Assembly: GCA_024138025.1 (NCBI GenBank)
Contig: JAMXBD010001096.1
Span: 310,001-374,000 of the forward strand
Origin: Combretum micranthum
Lineage: Eukaryota; Streptophyta; Magnoliopsida; Myrtales; Combretaceae
Direction of reading: 5' to 3'
DNA: 64,000 bases
The notes under the pieces: model-generated
What the model was told of the DNA's origin: nothing
The model's database searches: none
The model's input: only the letters and a program-made list of their open reading frames with translations
Translations under genes and position numbers: made by a program
In this document: positions 1-12,090 of the stretch, in pieces
How positions within the stretch are numbered: the stretch's first letter is position 1
Layout of the letters: each line of letters starts with the position of its first letter

Positions 1-590
1 TAATCACACACACATTACATGGATGTTGTGTCTTGCACCTTAAAATGTTGATAAGGAAATGTCATATGATGGTGGGACAACATGGAGAGAATAACGGGAA
101 GAAGGAACAGGTAATCCCAATGTCTTAAAAGTACAATTCACAGATAAGGAAGCATAAGTAGACCCAACGTGTTAACCTTATGATTCTTGAGCAAACTAAA
201 GAAGCTACACACTTAAGTTACCTTATTTGATCTTTGTGAATGAAGCCTCCTTTATGAAAAGTTGCTTTTGTTCTCTCTTCAAAAGTCTTGAAACGCGAAG
301 GAGTAACTGAGTATTTATAAGCACTTGATATAGATGGTAATCACAAATTATCTTAGTGATTAACAAATGAGACGGAGCAAACTTAATTCGTGGCTATCCT
401 AAATAAGCTCCTCGTGGACTAAAACCAATAATCATCCTCTATGTGTATGAGTCTGCCCAACAGAGGCTAGATATGGTTTATCAATCCAATGATCCTTGTT
501 TCGAGTTTATCAAGATAAATCTCTCCAAGTCAGTCTAATAAAGGATCCAAACTATTGGGCCCTATTTGTAAAACCCAATAAATATATAAC
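1..590 (-). repeat. Left LTR-like repeat (partial)
   Basis: First member of the direct-repeat pair. TATTTATA on the plus strand at 312-319 reads as TATAAATA on the minus strand. The copy is more AT-rich than its partner at 2335-2965, as expected after C-to-T decay. Confidence 0.5.
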
Positions 591-798
591 AAATAAAAAG
601 TAATTTAAGTTAAATTAAGGATAATTTTAATTATTAATTAAATCTTAAAACACTAGTAATCTAAACCCTTAATGAATAAATTATAGGATACGATAACTAA
701 AATAAGAGTTTTAAATTAAAGATTTTATCCATGCCATAGTATTCAAAATAGTTACTATAGTAGATATGTAAGTTTTTATTATCATATGTTAACTGGAC

Positions 799-817
799 AA
801 AAAAAAAAAAAAAAAAA
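799..817. repeat. Poly-A tract
   Basis: A run of 19 A. It sits inside the old LTR element and has no visible function. Confidence 0.8.
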
Positions 818-2334
818 GACTTCCTCCATAAGACATCCGAATTCTTCCCCTCCTAAATTAGTCTTCACGTAAAAAATCATTATAATTCTAAATCTCCTTC
901 CTTCTCCTATCTTTGGTCACTTCCTTCTTCCTTTTCTCCTCTTTTTCTTTTCATTTTTTCCACTCTTTTTTACTATTCCTTACAAAAAACTAAATTTTAC
1001 CATAAACTTCAAAAATCATAACTCTCTTATACTTTAACCATTTTTAATTCCAAAAATTGCATTATAATTATGGTGAAGTGCTCTTCGATTTAAGATTGAT
1101 TAGGTAAGATTTTATTTGACTTTTGTGTTCAACGTTATATTTTGGTTGATCACCCTTAAACCTATTAATAAATATCAGGATATAATAAAATCTAATATGC
1201 ATTGCACAATATCTTGTAGCATTTAATGTCATTACTGTCACATGATGGATGGGGAGAGATTTAAGTTACCCTGGATTGCAATTAAGTTATCTGTGAGTAT
1301 TAAAAAAATATTTTTGGATATAAGTTTTATCAAAATCTCTTTATAAGTATCTTGTTTTGGTAATATGAACTAAAAGATTTGAAGAAATCACGTATTATCT
1401 AAACCTTGAACTATCCATCGATGTGGGTCCTTTGTAAGTTTCATGGAGTTAGGGCTACAATTAAGGTGCCTTAAGTTAGCTTAAGAATGCATTTAAAGTA
1501 TCATGAGCCATCCTCGGACTACATTTAAGATATCTATGAGTGTTAAGAGAACTATTTTGGATATTTCTGTCTTAGGACTATATTAAGGTATTCTAAGTAA
1601 GGCTGCATTTAAAGTACCCTAAAACTTTCGAATTAAGAGAAAGTGATTACATAACCTGGACAATGATGAAACTACCAATTCTCCAACCCTAAATCCAGGG
1701 GGGAAAAGGGGTGTTTATATCCTAGACTTCATGTTGGTTACCAAAAGACCACATGCGATGTTTGCATTACATACGCTTGTTCATGTATAGCATATGATGG
1801 ATAACTTATTTGTGCTTAGGTAGCAATGAGAATATTGTGTTCCCATCTCATTGAGCAGTGGTTTTGCCTATCCCCTAGTAGATTGTTTTGCAGGTAACCT
1901 TATAAGAACAAGATGGGATAGGGTTGTTGCGAATAAAAGTTATTCAATTTCAAGGCGGTTATGGCAAAAGTTTATAAGGCCAAGTAGAAATATAAGTTGT
2001 AATTATAACTTCTCAGTTATAAATAGGATTTCTTTTGTTCGAGTTGATATAAGCTATTTGTCTTACAACTTGATAGGAGATATCGAATCTCTGTGATTCT
2101 ATCGATCTATGAAAAGTTGGAATTCTATAATTATTTTCATATTAAGAATTGTATATATATGTTAAGATTCATGGAAATAACTAACTATTTTGATAGAGTC
2201 TCATAATCTCTAACTTATGACATTGCTCTCAAGTAACAGATGTATTCATAGCATGACAGCGTTGAGGAATGTCTACCAGGCCTCTTTTAGTGTCGTTACC
2301 CCACCACTTATCTTATGAGTCAATTCTAAATAAT

Positions 2335-2965
2335 AATATAGCTGTAGGGTTCTTGCTGATAGTGGTCACGCACGCGTCGCATGGATCTTGCACCGTCATG
2401 TGACTTCGAAGTGCTGCTAAGGAAATAATACTTGATGACGAGATGACTTGAAGAGAATGACAAGGAGGAGGAACAGGAAGTCTCAGTTTCTTGAATGCAC
2501 TAGTGACAAGTAAGGGAGCTTAAGAAGACTTCGTGCGTCAAACTTACAGTTCTTGAGTAGTTAGAGTAGAAATCACTTGAGTTGTCTTGTTTGATCTTCC
2601 TGAATAGAGCCTCTTTCTGTAGAATAATGTTTATCTTCTCTCTTCGAAAGTTGGGAAATGATGAGGAGTGACTGAGTATTTATAGGCACTTGGCATGAAT
2701 GACGACCGTTTGATCACCTCAGTGATTGGCAGATGAGATGGAGTAAGCTCAATTCATGTTTATCCTGAATTAGCTCCTCGTGGACCAAAGCTAGTAGTCA
2801 TCTCGTATATGCAAGAGCTTATTTGAGAAAGATTAGATGTAGCGGACCGTCCAACAATCCTTGTTTCAAGACCGCCATGCCAAATCTCCCAAGCTATCCC
2901 AATATAATTGACCCGGACTCACTAGGCCTTGTCACTCAGCTCGTGAGTCAAGCCTCAATAAATAA
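2335..2965 (-). repeat. Right LTR-like repeat
   Basis: Second member of the pair, aligning by eye with 1-590 over most of its length despite many substitutions. The minus-strand TATA box is at 2677-2684. It keeps more CpG than the left copy. Confidence 0.5.
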
Positions 2966-3040
2966 ATAATAATATTTATATTTTAAAACCCCGTTACAAA
3001 TAATATATACATATATTTTAATTCTATTTACAAAATGTGG

Positions 3041-3064
3041 ATACATACATACATACATACATAC
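3041..3064. repeat. (ATAC)n microsatellite
   Basis: Six tandem ATAC units seen directly. Confidence 0.9.
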
Positions 3065-4275
3065 AAGCTTATGATCACATCCAATGAATATTTTGAAATT
3101 TTGCTAAGAAAATAGGGTCTCGTTCAAAAGTGGATTTACTGGGTGATGAGATGTATACCATAGAATTTTTTTTTTTTTCTCTCTTTCCCATTCCACTTTT
3201 ATAAAGTGGATCAAACACAGCATAGTGTTATTTTACTTTTATATGATTTTGATTTTTCTTTTAAAACTCCAAAATGGTCAAGGGCGACGTTTGCGTGGAT
3301 CCCAATATTATCACCTCTGTGGAATCCAAGGACAACCAATTTATTGGTCTTCTTAATTAATGTAGTAGACCTATGACTTGTGATGCCTTGAAGAAAACGG
3401 AATAATAGAAACGAACCAATTGGAAATTACAGATGAAACACAATCCTTTATACAAGGCATCCTTGATCGATGCTAGAACCTACGAGTCTCATAGTCAACA
3501 ATCCCAATCGTCCTTGCCCGTGTACGCATTTTTCTTTGTCTACTTTAACATCGTTAAACATGAGAACAATTGTTGTCTTTCTGGCTAAGGTCCACAACCT
3601 ACTTGCATTATTCATAAGGCATCAACCGCACCTTGACTTTTTATTATTTTTATGAATATCCTATTGCATGCAAAATCTGACCGCCAGCTATATGCCAGAC
3701 CCAGCCACAATTTCAAAGGTATATAAAGTTATTTTGTTCACACCGACCTTCTTTATATATATTTATATAATTCGAATGGTTATCATAATTTAATTGAAAA
3801 AATCATGGGCATGTATTGATTAATAAGGTTAACCACATCAACTAATTACCCTAATAATTCAATCACTTGATAATAATAAATATAATAGTAATAATAACGT
3901 GAAGTCGTTGCATACATGATAACCTTCTTTGTATTTTTCCCCCTTATTTTATTTTATTTCTTAAATCTATCAAACATATATATGTGCAATATAGAAATTA
4001 TAAATTAGTTTTTTTAATAAACCAACGGATGTACCAATTTGAAAATACTGTACAAGTGAAGATAGGATTAGTTCTCCTATTGAAGTGCCATATAACAGTG
4101 TAATTAGGTAATTTGTGGTGATATTGCAGCTTATTTTAGCTTTGGTATATCTTAAAAAATTAATGCTTAAAATCTTAAAATTCTCTTTTAGATATATATT
4201 ATCACTGATTTTGAAATTTTAATGATGTTGATTGGGTAATAATACAAAGGTAATTGATTAGCAAGGGCACGGAGC

Positions 4276-4308
<33 letters not shown>
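4276..4308. repeat. (TA)n(GA)n compound microsatellite
   Basis: A TA run (4276-4290) passes directly into a GA run (4291-4308), about 850 bp upstream of the U-box gene. Confidence 0.9.
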
Positions 4309-5008
4309 TAACCTACATATAGGAGATTAATCAAACTTTAATACAAGTAACTAGTTTAACCAATACTAGTAAAAGGGAATAATCTCTTTGATGAGACACG
4401 TATATGTATTATGTTAATCCTAATGGAATTAAAATTATTAGTTTAACTTTACTAACCTAATGGATCCTCATTACATTCAAATTTGTTCGTTCTACTTTCT
4501 TTATTATAATTAAAAAGTAGCTATCTTTTTTTTTTCCTTACTATATAAGAAATTAGTTTACATTTCCATTGCTAGAAAGTAAAAAATTAGGTACCTATAT
4601 CAATTTGATATGATCATCTTTCAACAATACCAATTTTACATATAAAACTTATAATCAATTAACACATATGGGTTTATTAAAAATGGGTGAAAGAAGGCCT
4701 CGTGCAAGTAGTGGGAAACTACATAAGAAAACGAATCTGTCCTTCCCAACATCATAAGTTACATGCACATAACAAGTGCTCCACGTGAAGTCTTCAATCC
4801 TCAAAATCAACCCAAAACAACGTAGGAAGAGAAATAAAAATAAAAAATAAAAAATAAACTGTGAATAATGGCGCCTTTTCCCCTGTTTCACGTTCCGGGT
4901 CCAACTTAAGTTATTATCATACACGGATTGTGCTGAGACGCGGTCTAAACTCCAAAGTCCACACACATTTAAAATTCTAATACCGGTCCAAGTCCACCGT
5001 CTACAAGG

Positions 5009-5057
5009 TTGACTAAACGACCATTTCAAAATAAAAAAGCACCAGCGCCGTTTGACT
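5009..5057 (+). promoter_or_regulatory. Pair of W-box motifs
   Basis: Two TTGACT motifs, at 5009-5014 and 5052-5057, lie 98 to 146 bp before the start codon of the U-box gene. TTGAC[C/T] is the WRKY-factor binding core. Several plant U-box genes are elicitor-induced, so WRKY control is plausible, but this is inference from motif and position only. No clear TATA box was identified. Confidence 0.4.
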
Positions 5058-5154
5058 ACATGCACACTACCAAACCCATCTCGTTTATGGGATCCATCCT
5101 GTCTCTTAGAAATTAAATCTCAGAACTTTCATTTACCTCGCTCTTCCGAAAACC

Positions 5155-6425
5155 ATGGCGATTGAACAACACCAGCCAAAGCAGCAGCAGCAGCAGGAAC
5201 AACAACAATTGTACATCACTGTTCCTAGTTTGTTCCGATGTCCCATTTCATTAGAAGTTATGAAATCCCCTGTGAGTCTCTACACCGGCGTAACCTACGA
5301 CCGCTCCTCCATCCAACACTGGCTCGAATCAGGTCACGACACCTGTCCTGCCACCAACCAACCTTTGCTCTCCAAAGACTTCGTTCCTAACCTTACCCTC
5401 CACCGCCTCATCAACCACTGGCTCCAAACCTCCTCCACACGCTTTAATGTCCCCACGCGTGACCAGATAACCGAGTCCATCCAAACCATCTCGCAAGCTA
5501 ATGCATCCACCACAGATTCGCGCGTCCTGGGATGTTTGGAACGAATCCTTGAGTTTTCATGCCATTGTCAGGAAAACAAAAGCTTTTTGTGTGGTTTCAA
5601 GGATTTCCTGGAGACCATCCTCGGTGTGTTGCGAAAAGACAACATCAAGGAGTTGGAGGTCGGAGTTAGAATATTGGGTTCGATCCTGTCGGAGGATGGT
5701 ATCAATGAAAAGCTACATGGACTCATTCTAGGAAGCAAGCACAAAGATTCATGCTTCGATTCCATCATGGCAATTCTTCAAAATGGGACACATGCATCGA
5801 AACTCGAGTCCGTTAGACTTCTGGAGTCAATCTCTATCAACAACGAATCAAAACGTGCGATCGCAGACAAAGAAAACATGCCATCCTTGTTATTCAATCT
5901 CATTAAAGCACCAGAATCCGAAGAAAATCTACGGGATGCGGTTTTATCATGCATATTGGCGTTATCTTCGCTAAAATCGGTCAAGACCCGGTTAATCAAC
6001 CTAGGAATAATTCCTACCCTGTCCGGGATAATTTCGGATTCAAAAACGGACACATCCTCAATGGAGAAGTCCATAAAATTGGTCCATGCGATGTGCTCCC
6101 TTGCGGAGGGACGGCAGGCCATAAGCGAGGACCCGCGGTGTGCGGTGGCGTTGGTAGGGAGACTAATGAAGCCGACGATGGAAGAAGCAGTGGGGTGCTG
6201 TGGAGCATGTGCTGTGTTCATGGGGATGTGAGAGTAAAGGAGAGAGTGGTGAAGAATAATGGGCTTGCGAAAGTATTGCTGGTTATGCAAAGCGAAGGTG
6301 ATGATGGACATGTCGTGAGGAAAATGTGTGGGGATTTGATTAAGGTTTTGAGAGCGATGTGTAAGGAAGGTGACCGCAAATTGCTGTGTTACGAGAGCAA
6401 GACTTCTCATATTAGACCCTGCTAG
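5155..6425 (+). pseudogene. U-box/ARM E3 ubiquitin ligase, PUB25/26/27-like, frameshifted near the 3' end
   Basis: Intronless gene. The start is chosen at 5155 because the context ACCATGG is strong and the U-box follows closely. Residues 7-18 are glutamine-rich. The U-box (about 24-98) begins FRCPISLEVMKSPVSL and continues through TGVTYDRSSIQHWL, TCPATNQP and FVPNLTLHRLI, the E2-binding fold of plant PUB ligases. The rest is leucine-rich ARM-type helical repeat, the usual substrate-binding part. The open frame stops at 6229-6231 after 358 residues. The next frame continues the family C-terminus (LWSMCC, LAKVLLVMQS, VRKMCGDL) to a stop at 6423-6425. The switch fits loss of one G in the run at 6192-6195. 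Overall length would be about 423 residues, normal for this clade. It may be a working gene with a sequence error, or a truncated allele lacking the last ARM segment. In the family the product is a cytosolic E3 ligase often acting in immunity or stress signalling. Confidence 0.85.
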
Positions 6426-7259
6426 ACCCCATCTCATCTGATTTAGTGATTTTTTTTCTTTTCTCTTGTTAGGAATTTAGTTTAGTTTCTGATCATACTG
6501 ATTTTTTTGGATACTTTCATTGGGGGTGTGATTACGGAAAGAGATAATTGACAAACACAAACATGTTACATGTTACATACAATACAAATGTACAACTTGA
6601 AGGATTGTTGGATCGTGTCTTTTTCCCTTTAAATTTCAGAAGAAAACAGATATACCATGAAAGTATAAATGCTCTGTTCATTCCAACAAACTTGATGAGT
6701 TTGATCGATTTTTTTTTTTTTTTCATATATATGACCAGTTTCCTATTATGAGCAAATTCTCTACAAATTTACAGAGAAATTAATTAGTATAATATTAATC
6801 AAAAGGCTTATAGTTATAATCAAGTGATATAAATACTAATTTTTGATAGGATGACCATCTGGGTTGATTTCCTCATTCCCCTAAAAGCTGTTGTAGTAAA
6901 TAGTAATTGAATAAAAAGAAAGCAAATAAGACAGATAATTAGCCAAAGATACATGTCATGTCCTAAAAGTTTAGCATGATTTGAGGTTATGGATTTATTA
7001 ATACTAGTTAAAGCCTTTCATCATGCATGGATTTCTATTTGAAGAATATTTCCAAAAAAAAAAAAAAAAAAAGTTTATTGTAATTAACACGAACATCATA
7101 TATGATCATCAATTGCTTCAAGTATGGTATAATTGCTATAATTTATATTTTTATATAAAACGTTATATAATTTGTTGGAGTTTCTAATTGATATATAAGA
7201 TCGTATTTTAACTCAAAATATATTTCTTTTGAAAATACTAGTTTTATATGATGATTGGT
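6426..7259. other. 3' flank of the U-box gene, no gene
   Basis: AT-rich spacer with a T-run near 6710-6722 and an A-run near 7053-7071. No coding or RNA gene was seen. It ends at the 5-bp target duplication of the copia element. Confidence 0.6.
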
Positions 7260-7264
7260 GATAA
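7260..7264. repeat. Target-site duplication GATAA (left)
   Basis: GATAA directly precedes the TGTTAG terminus. An identical GATAA follows the other terminus at 14040-14044. Confidence 0.9.
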
Positions 7265-7714
7265 TGTTAGCATTTGAATTCGTATCAACATGTTCAGCAA
7301 CCTTACGAACACAGATAAGACAGAAGCGAAGCGAGAATTGTACATACCTCCAGCCATTGCGAAATGAATGTAAGACATTCAACCGAGTTTTGTTCCTGAT
7401 TTTCTCTTTAGTTTCTGCCTGGCACTTCTAAACCCTTACTCACTCACTTCGATGGTGTAATTTTTTAAGAGAGTAGGCTTAGGGACCTTTACAGAAAACA
7501 TCACGTTCCTTTATATATTACTCTGCCCATCACAGAGTTTGTTGAATGTAGGGCGTGGATGCGAGATTTACTCGCGTGAATAGTGGGTTAGATCGTGTTC
7601 AGAAAATGGATCACGTTTGGAGCCAAGTTTCCCGATGAACAGCAAAGGATCTCAATGATATCCTAATCCAAATTAGAGCATAATGTCTCACGATAAAGAC
7701 GGGAAATTTCAACA
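7265..7714 (-). repeat. 3' LTR of the copia element
   Basis: 450 bp, beginning TGTTAG and ending TTTCAACA on the plus strand. It holds a TATATAAAG-type promoter in minus orientation (plus strand near 7510-7518). It carries a few small deletions relative to the other LTR. Confidence 0.93.
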
Positions 7715-7987
7715 TTCTCCCACTTGATCCATTTAATCCCAGTATCAAGAAACAAAATATGAATCATGGCGATAGGTCCTCCAATGATGAGTATTATCTT
7801 CCATGTATTACAATACACTATGTTTCTCAAGCCCATACAACTTAATGAATAAACCCAATGTTTATTCGAGGTCCAAACTTAATGATATTTCTCAAAATGA
7901 ATAAACAAACGTGTACACAAAACCAAATGAGAAAGCATCAATTGAATAAGAGTTTCATTAAACATCAAATGTATATACAATGAAGAA

Positions 7988-8812
7988 TTACATCATGGAA
8001 CCAAGTCCCATTCTTACTACTTGATCCTTAAAATTCTTTGGTGGCATGCCTTTAGTTAAAGGATCAGCTATCATTAACTCAGTGCTAATGTGCTCAATGA
8101 CCACTTTCTTTTCCTTAACACGTTCTCTTATGGCTAAGTATTTGATGTCGATATGCTTATTTCGACTACCACTCTTATTGTTCTTAGCCATAAATACAGC
8201 AGCTGAGTTATCACAATACAATCTCAATGGCCTAGAAACAGAATCTACAATTCTAAGCCCAGACATGAAACTTTTCAACCATACACCATGTGATGTAGCC
8301 TCAAAACAAGATACGAACTCAGCTTCCATAGTGGAAGTAGCAGTCAAGGTTTGCTTCGCACTCCTCCAAGACACGGCTCCACCGGCAAGCATGAAGATAT
8401 AACCAGATGTTGATTTTCGTGAATCAACACAGCCAGCAAAGTCTGCATCGGAGTATCCAACAACCTCCAAATTGTTAGTCCGTTTATACATAAGCATGTA
8501 ATCCTTTGTCCCTTGAAGGTATCTCATCACCTTCTTTGCAGCTCTCCAGTAGTCAACACCTGGGTTACTCTGATATCTTCCTAGCATCCCAACAACAAAT
8601 GCAATGTCAGGTCTGGTACAGACCTGAGCATACATTAGGCTTCCAACGGCTGAAGCATATGGGATGTTTTTCATTTGTTCCCTCTCAAGCTCATTTTTGG
8701 GGCATTGACTTAAGCTGAATTTGTCACCCTTCACAATGGGTGCCACACTTGGTGAACAATCCTTCATTCGAAATCTCTCTAAAACTTTGTTGATATAGGT
8801 CTCTTGAGACAA
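7988..8812 (-). pseudogene. Copia reverse transcriptase C-terminus and RNase H
   Basis: About 274 codons that remain open to the natural stop. They cover the end of the reverse transcriptase thumb/connection (YASAVGSLMYAQVCTRPDIA) and RNase H with the copia signatures YSDADFAGC, DSRKSTSGYIF, STMEAEF, LYCDNSAA and KHIDIKYLAIRE. The C-terminus (IADPLTKGMP) is typical. The upstream frame is lost by a one-base deletion near 8870. Known role: degradation of the RNA strand during cDNA synthesis. Confidence 0.92.
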
Positions 8813-8814
8813 AC

Positions 8815-9264
8815 CTAAAATGCCTCGAGATCTTTCCCTATGGATCTTAATGCCAATGACATAAGATGCCTACCCATATCCTTCATATCAAAGTTCTTCG
8901 AGAGGAATTGTTTCACCTCATATAGCAAATCCTTATCATTTGATGCAAGCAAAATGTCATCCACATATAGCACAAGAAAACAAACTTTACTCCCACTAAC
9001 CTTCTGGTATATACATTGATCCATAATGTTCTCTTCAAAACCAAATGAGGCGATGACATTATGGAATTTTAAATACCACTGACGGGAGGCTTGTTTTAAT
9101 CCATATATGGATTTATTAAGCTTACAAACCAAATGCTCACCATTACTAGTGGAGAATCCTTCTGGTTGTTTCATGTAAACCTCTTCCTCTAGATCACCAT
9201 TAAGGAAAGCCGTTTTCACATCCATTTGGTGCAACTCCAAATCAAAATGTGCAACTAATGCCAT
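8815..9264 (-). pseudogene. Copia reverse transcriptase core
   Basis: Open segment holding the copia polymerase signatures QMDVKTAFLNGDLEEEVYM, KSIYGLKQASRQWY and the catalytic YVDDILLASND. A frameshift near 8870 turns the last ~15 residues into out-of-frame sequence. The upstream join to the N-terminal RT part is shifted near 9297. All catalytic aspartates visible in this piece are present. Confidence 0.93.
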
Positions 9265-9266
9265 AA

Positions 9267-10238
9267 TTACACGAAGGGAATCTTTCTTAGATACAGAGAA
9301 AATGTCTCTGTGTAGTCGATTCCTTCTCTCTGAGTGAATCCTTTAGCAACGAGTCTTGCTTTATGTCTCTCAATGTTGCCTTGTGAGTCTTTCTTTGTTT
9401 TGAAGACCCATTTGCATCCAATGGCTTTTACACCATCAGGCAACTTAACGAGATTCCAGACTCTATTACTTGCCATCGAATCCATCTCTTCTTTCATGGC
9501 ACTATACCACAAGTTCGAATTTTCAGAACTCATAGCCTGTGAAAACGTCTCAGGATCATTTTCGGCTCCAATATTGTAGTCAGACTCTTGCAGATACACA
9601 ACATAGTCACTAGGAATTGCTGATTTCCTTACTCTAGTAGATCTTCTTAATGTTGCATCAACATTCTCTTGAGAAATATGATCATGTTGTTCAGCCGGTT
9701 GTTCAACAGCTTCAGACATCTGTTGAACTTCAGTATCTACTGGATCAGAATCAACAATTTGTGGTACCTCCTGGACTGGTTCTTCAACACGCCTTTGAAC
9801 TGGAGGAGTGTTGTTAACAACAACGATCAGTCCGTTACTTGAAGTGGTACATCGAGCATTTGTATGATCTTTCTCAGGACCAACGCTCTGAGATCGATCG
9901 CTCCCACTAATCAAGTCATTCTCAAGAAATTTTGCATTTCTTGACTCCACAAATCTAATGCTATGAGATGGACAATAAAATCTATATCCCTTAGACTTTT
10001 CAGCATATCCAATGAAATATCCACTAATAGTCCTTGGGTCCAACTTCTTCTCTTGTGGATTATAGACTCTTACTTCAGACGGACATCCCCAAACGCGTAT
10101 ATGTCGCAAACTCGGTTTCCATCCTTTAAATAACTCAAATGGCGTCCTTTTGACAGCCTTGGTTGGAACTCGGTTCAATATATACCTGCGTTTTAAGAGC
10201 TTCAGTCCACAATGAGTTAGGAAGCTTGGAGCTTGCAA
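9267..10238 (-). pseudogene. Copia integrase C-terminal region and RT N-terminus
   Basis: The first part matches the copia integrase tail (RVWGCPSEVRVYNPQEKKL, GYFIGYAEKSKGYRFY). A variable acidic linker follows, then the RT entry module with WYSAMKEEMDSM, WNLVKLPDG, GCKWVFKTKKD and HKARLVAKGFTQREGIDY. It ends by a shift near 9297, just where the RT core continues in another frame. Confidence 0.92.
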
Positions 10239-10782
10239 GCATGCTCCGTACCATGTCCAATAATGTTCGGTTTCTCCTTTCAGCTACTCCATTTTGATCT
10301 GGAGAACCAGGTAAACTGTATTGGGCAACAATCCCATTCTCTTGAAGAAACCTCGCAAATGGACCAGTCGCTTGTCCACTCTCTGTGTATCTACCATAAT
10401 ATTCTCCGCCTCTATCAGATCTCACGATTTTAATTTGTTTTCCACATTGTTTCTCTACTTCAGCTTTAAACACCTTAAAAGCATCTAATGCTTCATTCTT
10501 GTTGTTAAGCAAGTAGAGATACATATACCGTGAGTAATCATCTATGAAAGAGACAAAGTACTTATCACGATATGCATCCATATCTGGACTACAAATGTCT
10601 GTATGTATGATTTCCAATAATTCAGAACTCCTCTTGGCACCCTTCTTTGAGTTGTTAGTCTGTTTTCCCTTAATACAGCTTATACAAGTCTCAAAATCAG
10701 TGAAATCTAAAGTACTAAGTACTCCATCATTCACCAACCTTTTAATTCTATCAATGAGATATGTCCTAATCTCCGATGCCAC
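10135..10782 (-). pseudogene. Copia integrase catalytic core
   Basis: GAG-pre-integrase tail with a CISCIKGK zinc ligand pair, then the rve core: HTDICSPD, FIDDYSRYMYLYLL, VRSDRGGEYYG and NGVAERRNRTLLDM, giving the D,D,E triad. Small indels break both ends (about 10760 and about 10190). Known role: insertion of cDNA ends. Confidence 0.92.
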
Positions 10783-11600
10783 AACATAGAAGATTCTTCA
10801 TTCACAACACATCGTTTTGTGCCAACATTTTCATGAACGTGCATAATAGTATGGTTATCATCATTTCGCAAATTAAGAAGAAAAAGACCATCAGACAAAG
10901 TACCATATCCAATAACATCAGATTTATAAAATAAATTAAATCTGGAGTCTGAAAAGTTAAAGGAATAACCATCTGATACAAGTCTAGAAACTGAAATTAA
11001 ATTCCTGGAATAACCAGGAACATAAAATGTCTTTTTCAAATTCAAAATGTAACCACTACTTAAAACTAAACTGCATGTTCCAACAGCTTTCACATGTGAG
11101 GACATCTTATTGCCTGAATAGATGTTACACTCACTTCCCACTGGTTTCCGCAGGTCTATTAAATCCTGCAATGAATTGGTCACATGAATTGTAGAACCAG
11201 AATCAATCCACCATGTGTTATGATTAACATCAATCATATTGGATTCATAACAAACAAGTGAAAGTTGAGTACCTTTCTTGTCAAGCCACTGCATGAACTT
11301 GGAGCATTGTTTCTTCATGTGTCCCTTCTTTTTACAGAAGAAGCACACAGACTCCTTCTTTATGTCCTTTACGGGAGGGATTTTCCCTTTCCCTTTCCCT
11401 CTCCCTTTATCTTTGGCCTGATCTTTCCTTTTGCTCTTTCCATGAGTAGTTAAGTTCACCATTTCCTTTTCCCTTTCCTTTTCCTCCATAAGTAGCCTGC
11501 CCTCTTCCTGAACACACATGGTCAATAACTCATTGATTGACCATTTATCCTGTGTGTTATAAGATATCTTAAATGGGCATATTGCTGAGGTAAAGTGCAA
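10731..11600 (-). pseudogene. Copia Gag nucleocapsid, protease and pre-integrase region
   Basis: A lysine-rich stretch leads to a CCHC knuckle (CFFCKKKGHMKKQC). The aspartic protease follows with active-site context WWIDSGSTIHVT and downstream FYVPGYSRNLISVS, then the GAG-pre-integrase motif LWHRRLGHIS. This order is diagnostic for Ty1/copia. Confidence 0.93.
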
Positions 11601-12090
11601 AGGATGTAGTGAACTAGGAAGGATTCTGACAACTCAACTTCCAATGCCTTCAATTGGGCCGCAATGTCCCTCATGCGCATGATGTGATCACGCACACCCT
11701 TAATGCCGGTGAGCCTCAGAGTCGAAAGCTCTATAATTAGGGTGCTGGCCATTGCCTTGTCTGAAGTGGCAAATTGCTCATCAATGGCCTTTAGCAAATC
11801 TTTGACCTTTTGATATTGCTCGACGGAGCCCCTTATACCAGCAGAAATTTTAGTCTTTATGAACATAACTGACAAGCGATTGATCGCTCCCATTTTTCAT
11901 AAAGACTTATTGCATCTGGAGTGCTGGTATCAGTTATTGCAGGGGGCTCCTCTTTCCTTATGGCATAATCAATGTCCATCCATCCCAAATGAAGGAGAAT
12001 TCTCTCCTTCCAAACTTTATAGTTGTCCCCTTTAAGTTCGAGGAACATCACATCGCATATCAGAGTAATTGACAGGTTGAAGTGCTGCAA
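11522..12090 (-). pseudogene. Copia Gag capsid region, two frames
   Basis: Two overlapping open pieces (11857-12090 and 11522-11893) together show the UBN2/Gag fold found in this copia lineage: LKGDNYKVWKERILLHLGW, EKWERS, then NRLSVMFIKTKISAGIRG, LLKAIDEQF and VRDHIMRMRDIAAQLKALE. A frame change near 11880 and another near 11560 break it. The likely start is close to 12090. Confidence 0.88.

Larger units (their letters stand above)
1..2965 (-). mobile_element. Ancient LTR-retrotransposon remnant
   Basis: Two diverged direct repeats (1 to about 590 and about 2335 to 2965) bracket some 1.75 kb without any recognisable reading frame. Shared landmarks, in order, are a run around GGAGTGACTGAGTATTTATA, the block AGCTCCTCGTGGAC, and ATCCTTGTTTC. 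The left repeat runs off the start of the window, so its true terminus is not visible. On the minus strand both copies hold a TATAAATA box at matching places, which points to an LTR promoter and to minus orientation. No gag or pol similarity was seen in the middle. It may be a non-autonomous element or one decayed beyond recognition. Confidence 0.55.
2966..5000. other. Gene-free upstream region
   Basis: AT-rich sequence without a convincing gene. It contains an ATAC microsatellite at 3041-3064 and a compound (TA)n(GA)n at 4276-4308. Short open stretches at 3470-3655 (plus) and 4655-5065 (minus) have low-complexity, non-domain translations and are not called as genes. Confidence 0.6.

Noticed and set aside
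4655..5065. 136-codon minus-strand open frame upstream of the U-box gene
   Set aside because: Translation has a low-complexity Phe/Leu run and no domain; it overlaps the promoter and 5' UTR region of the real gene.
5778..6437. 219-codon minus-strand open frame antisense to the U-box gene
   Set aside because: Shadow of the ARM-coding strand; no recognisable domain.
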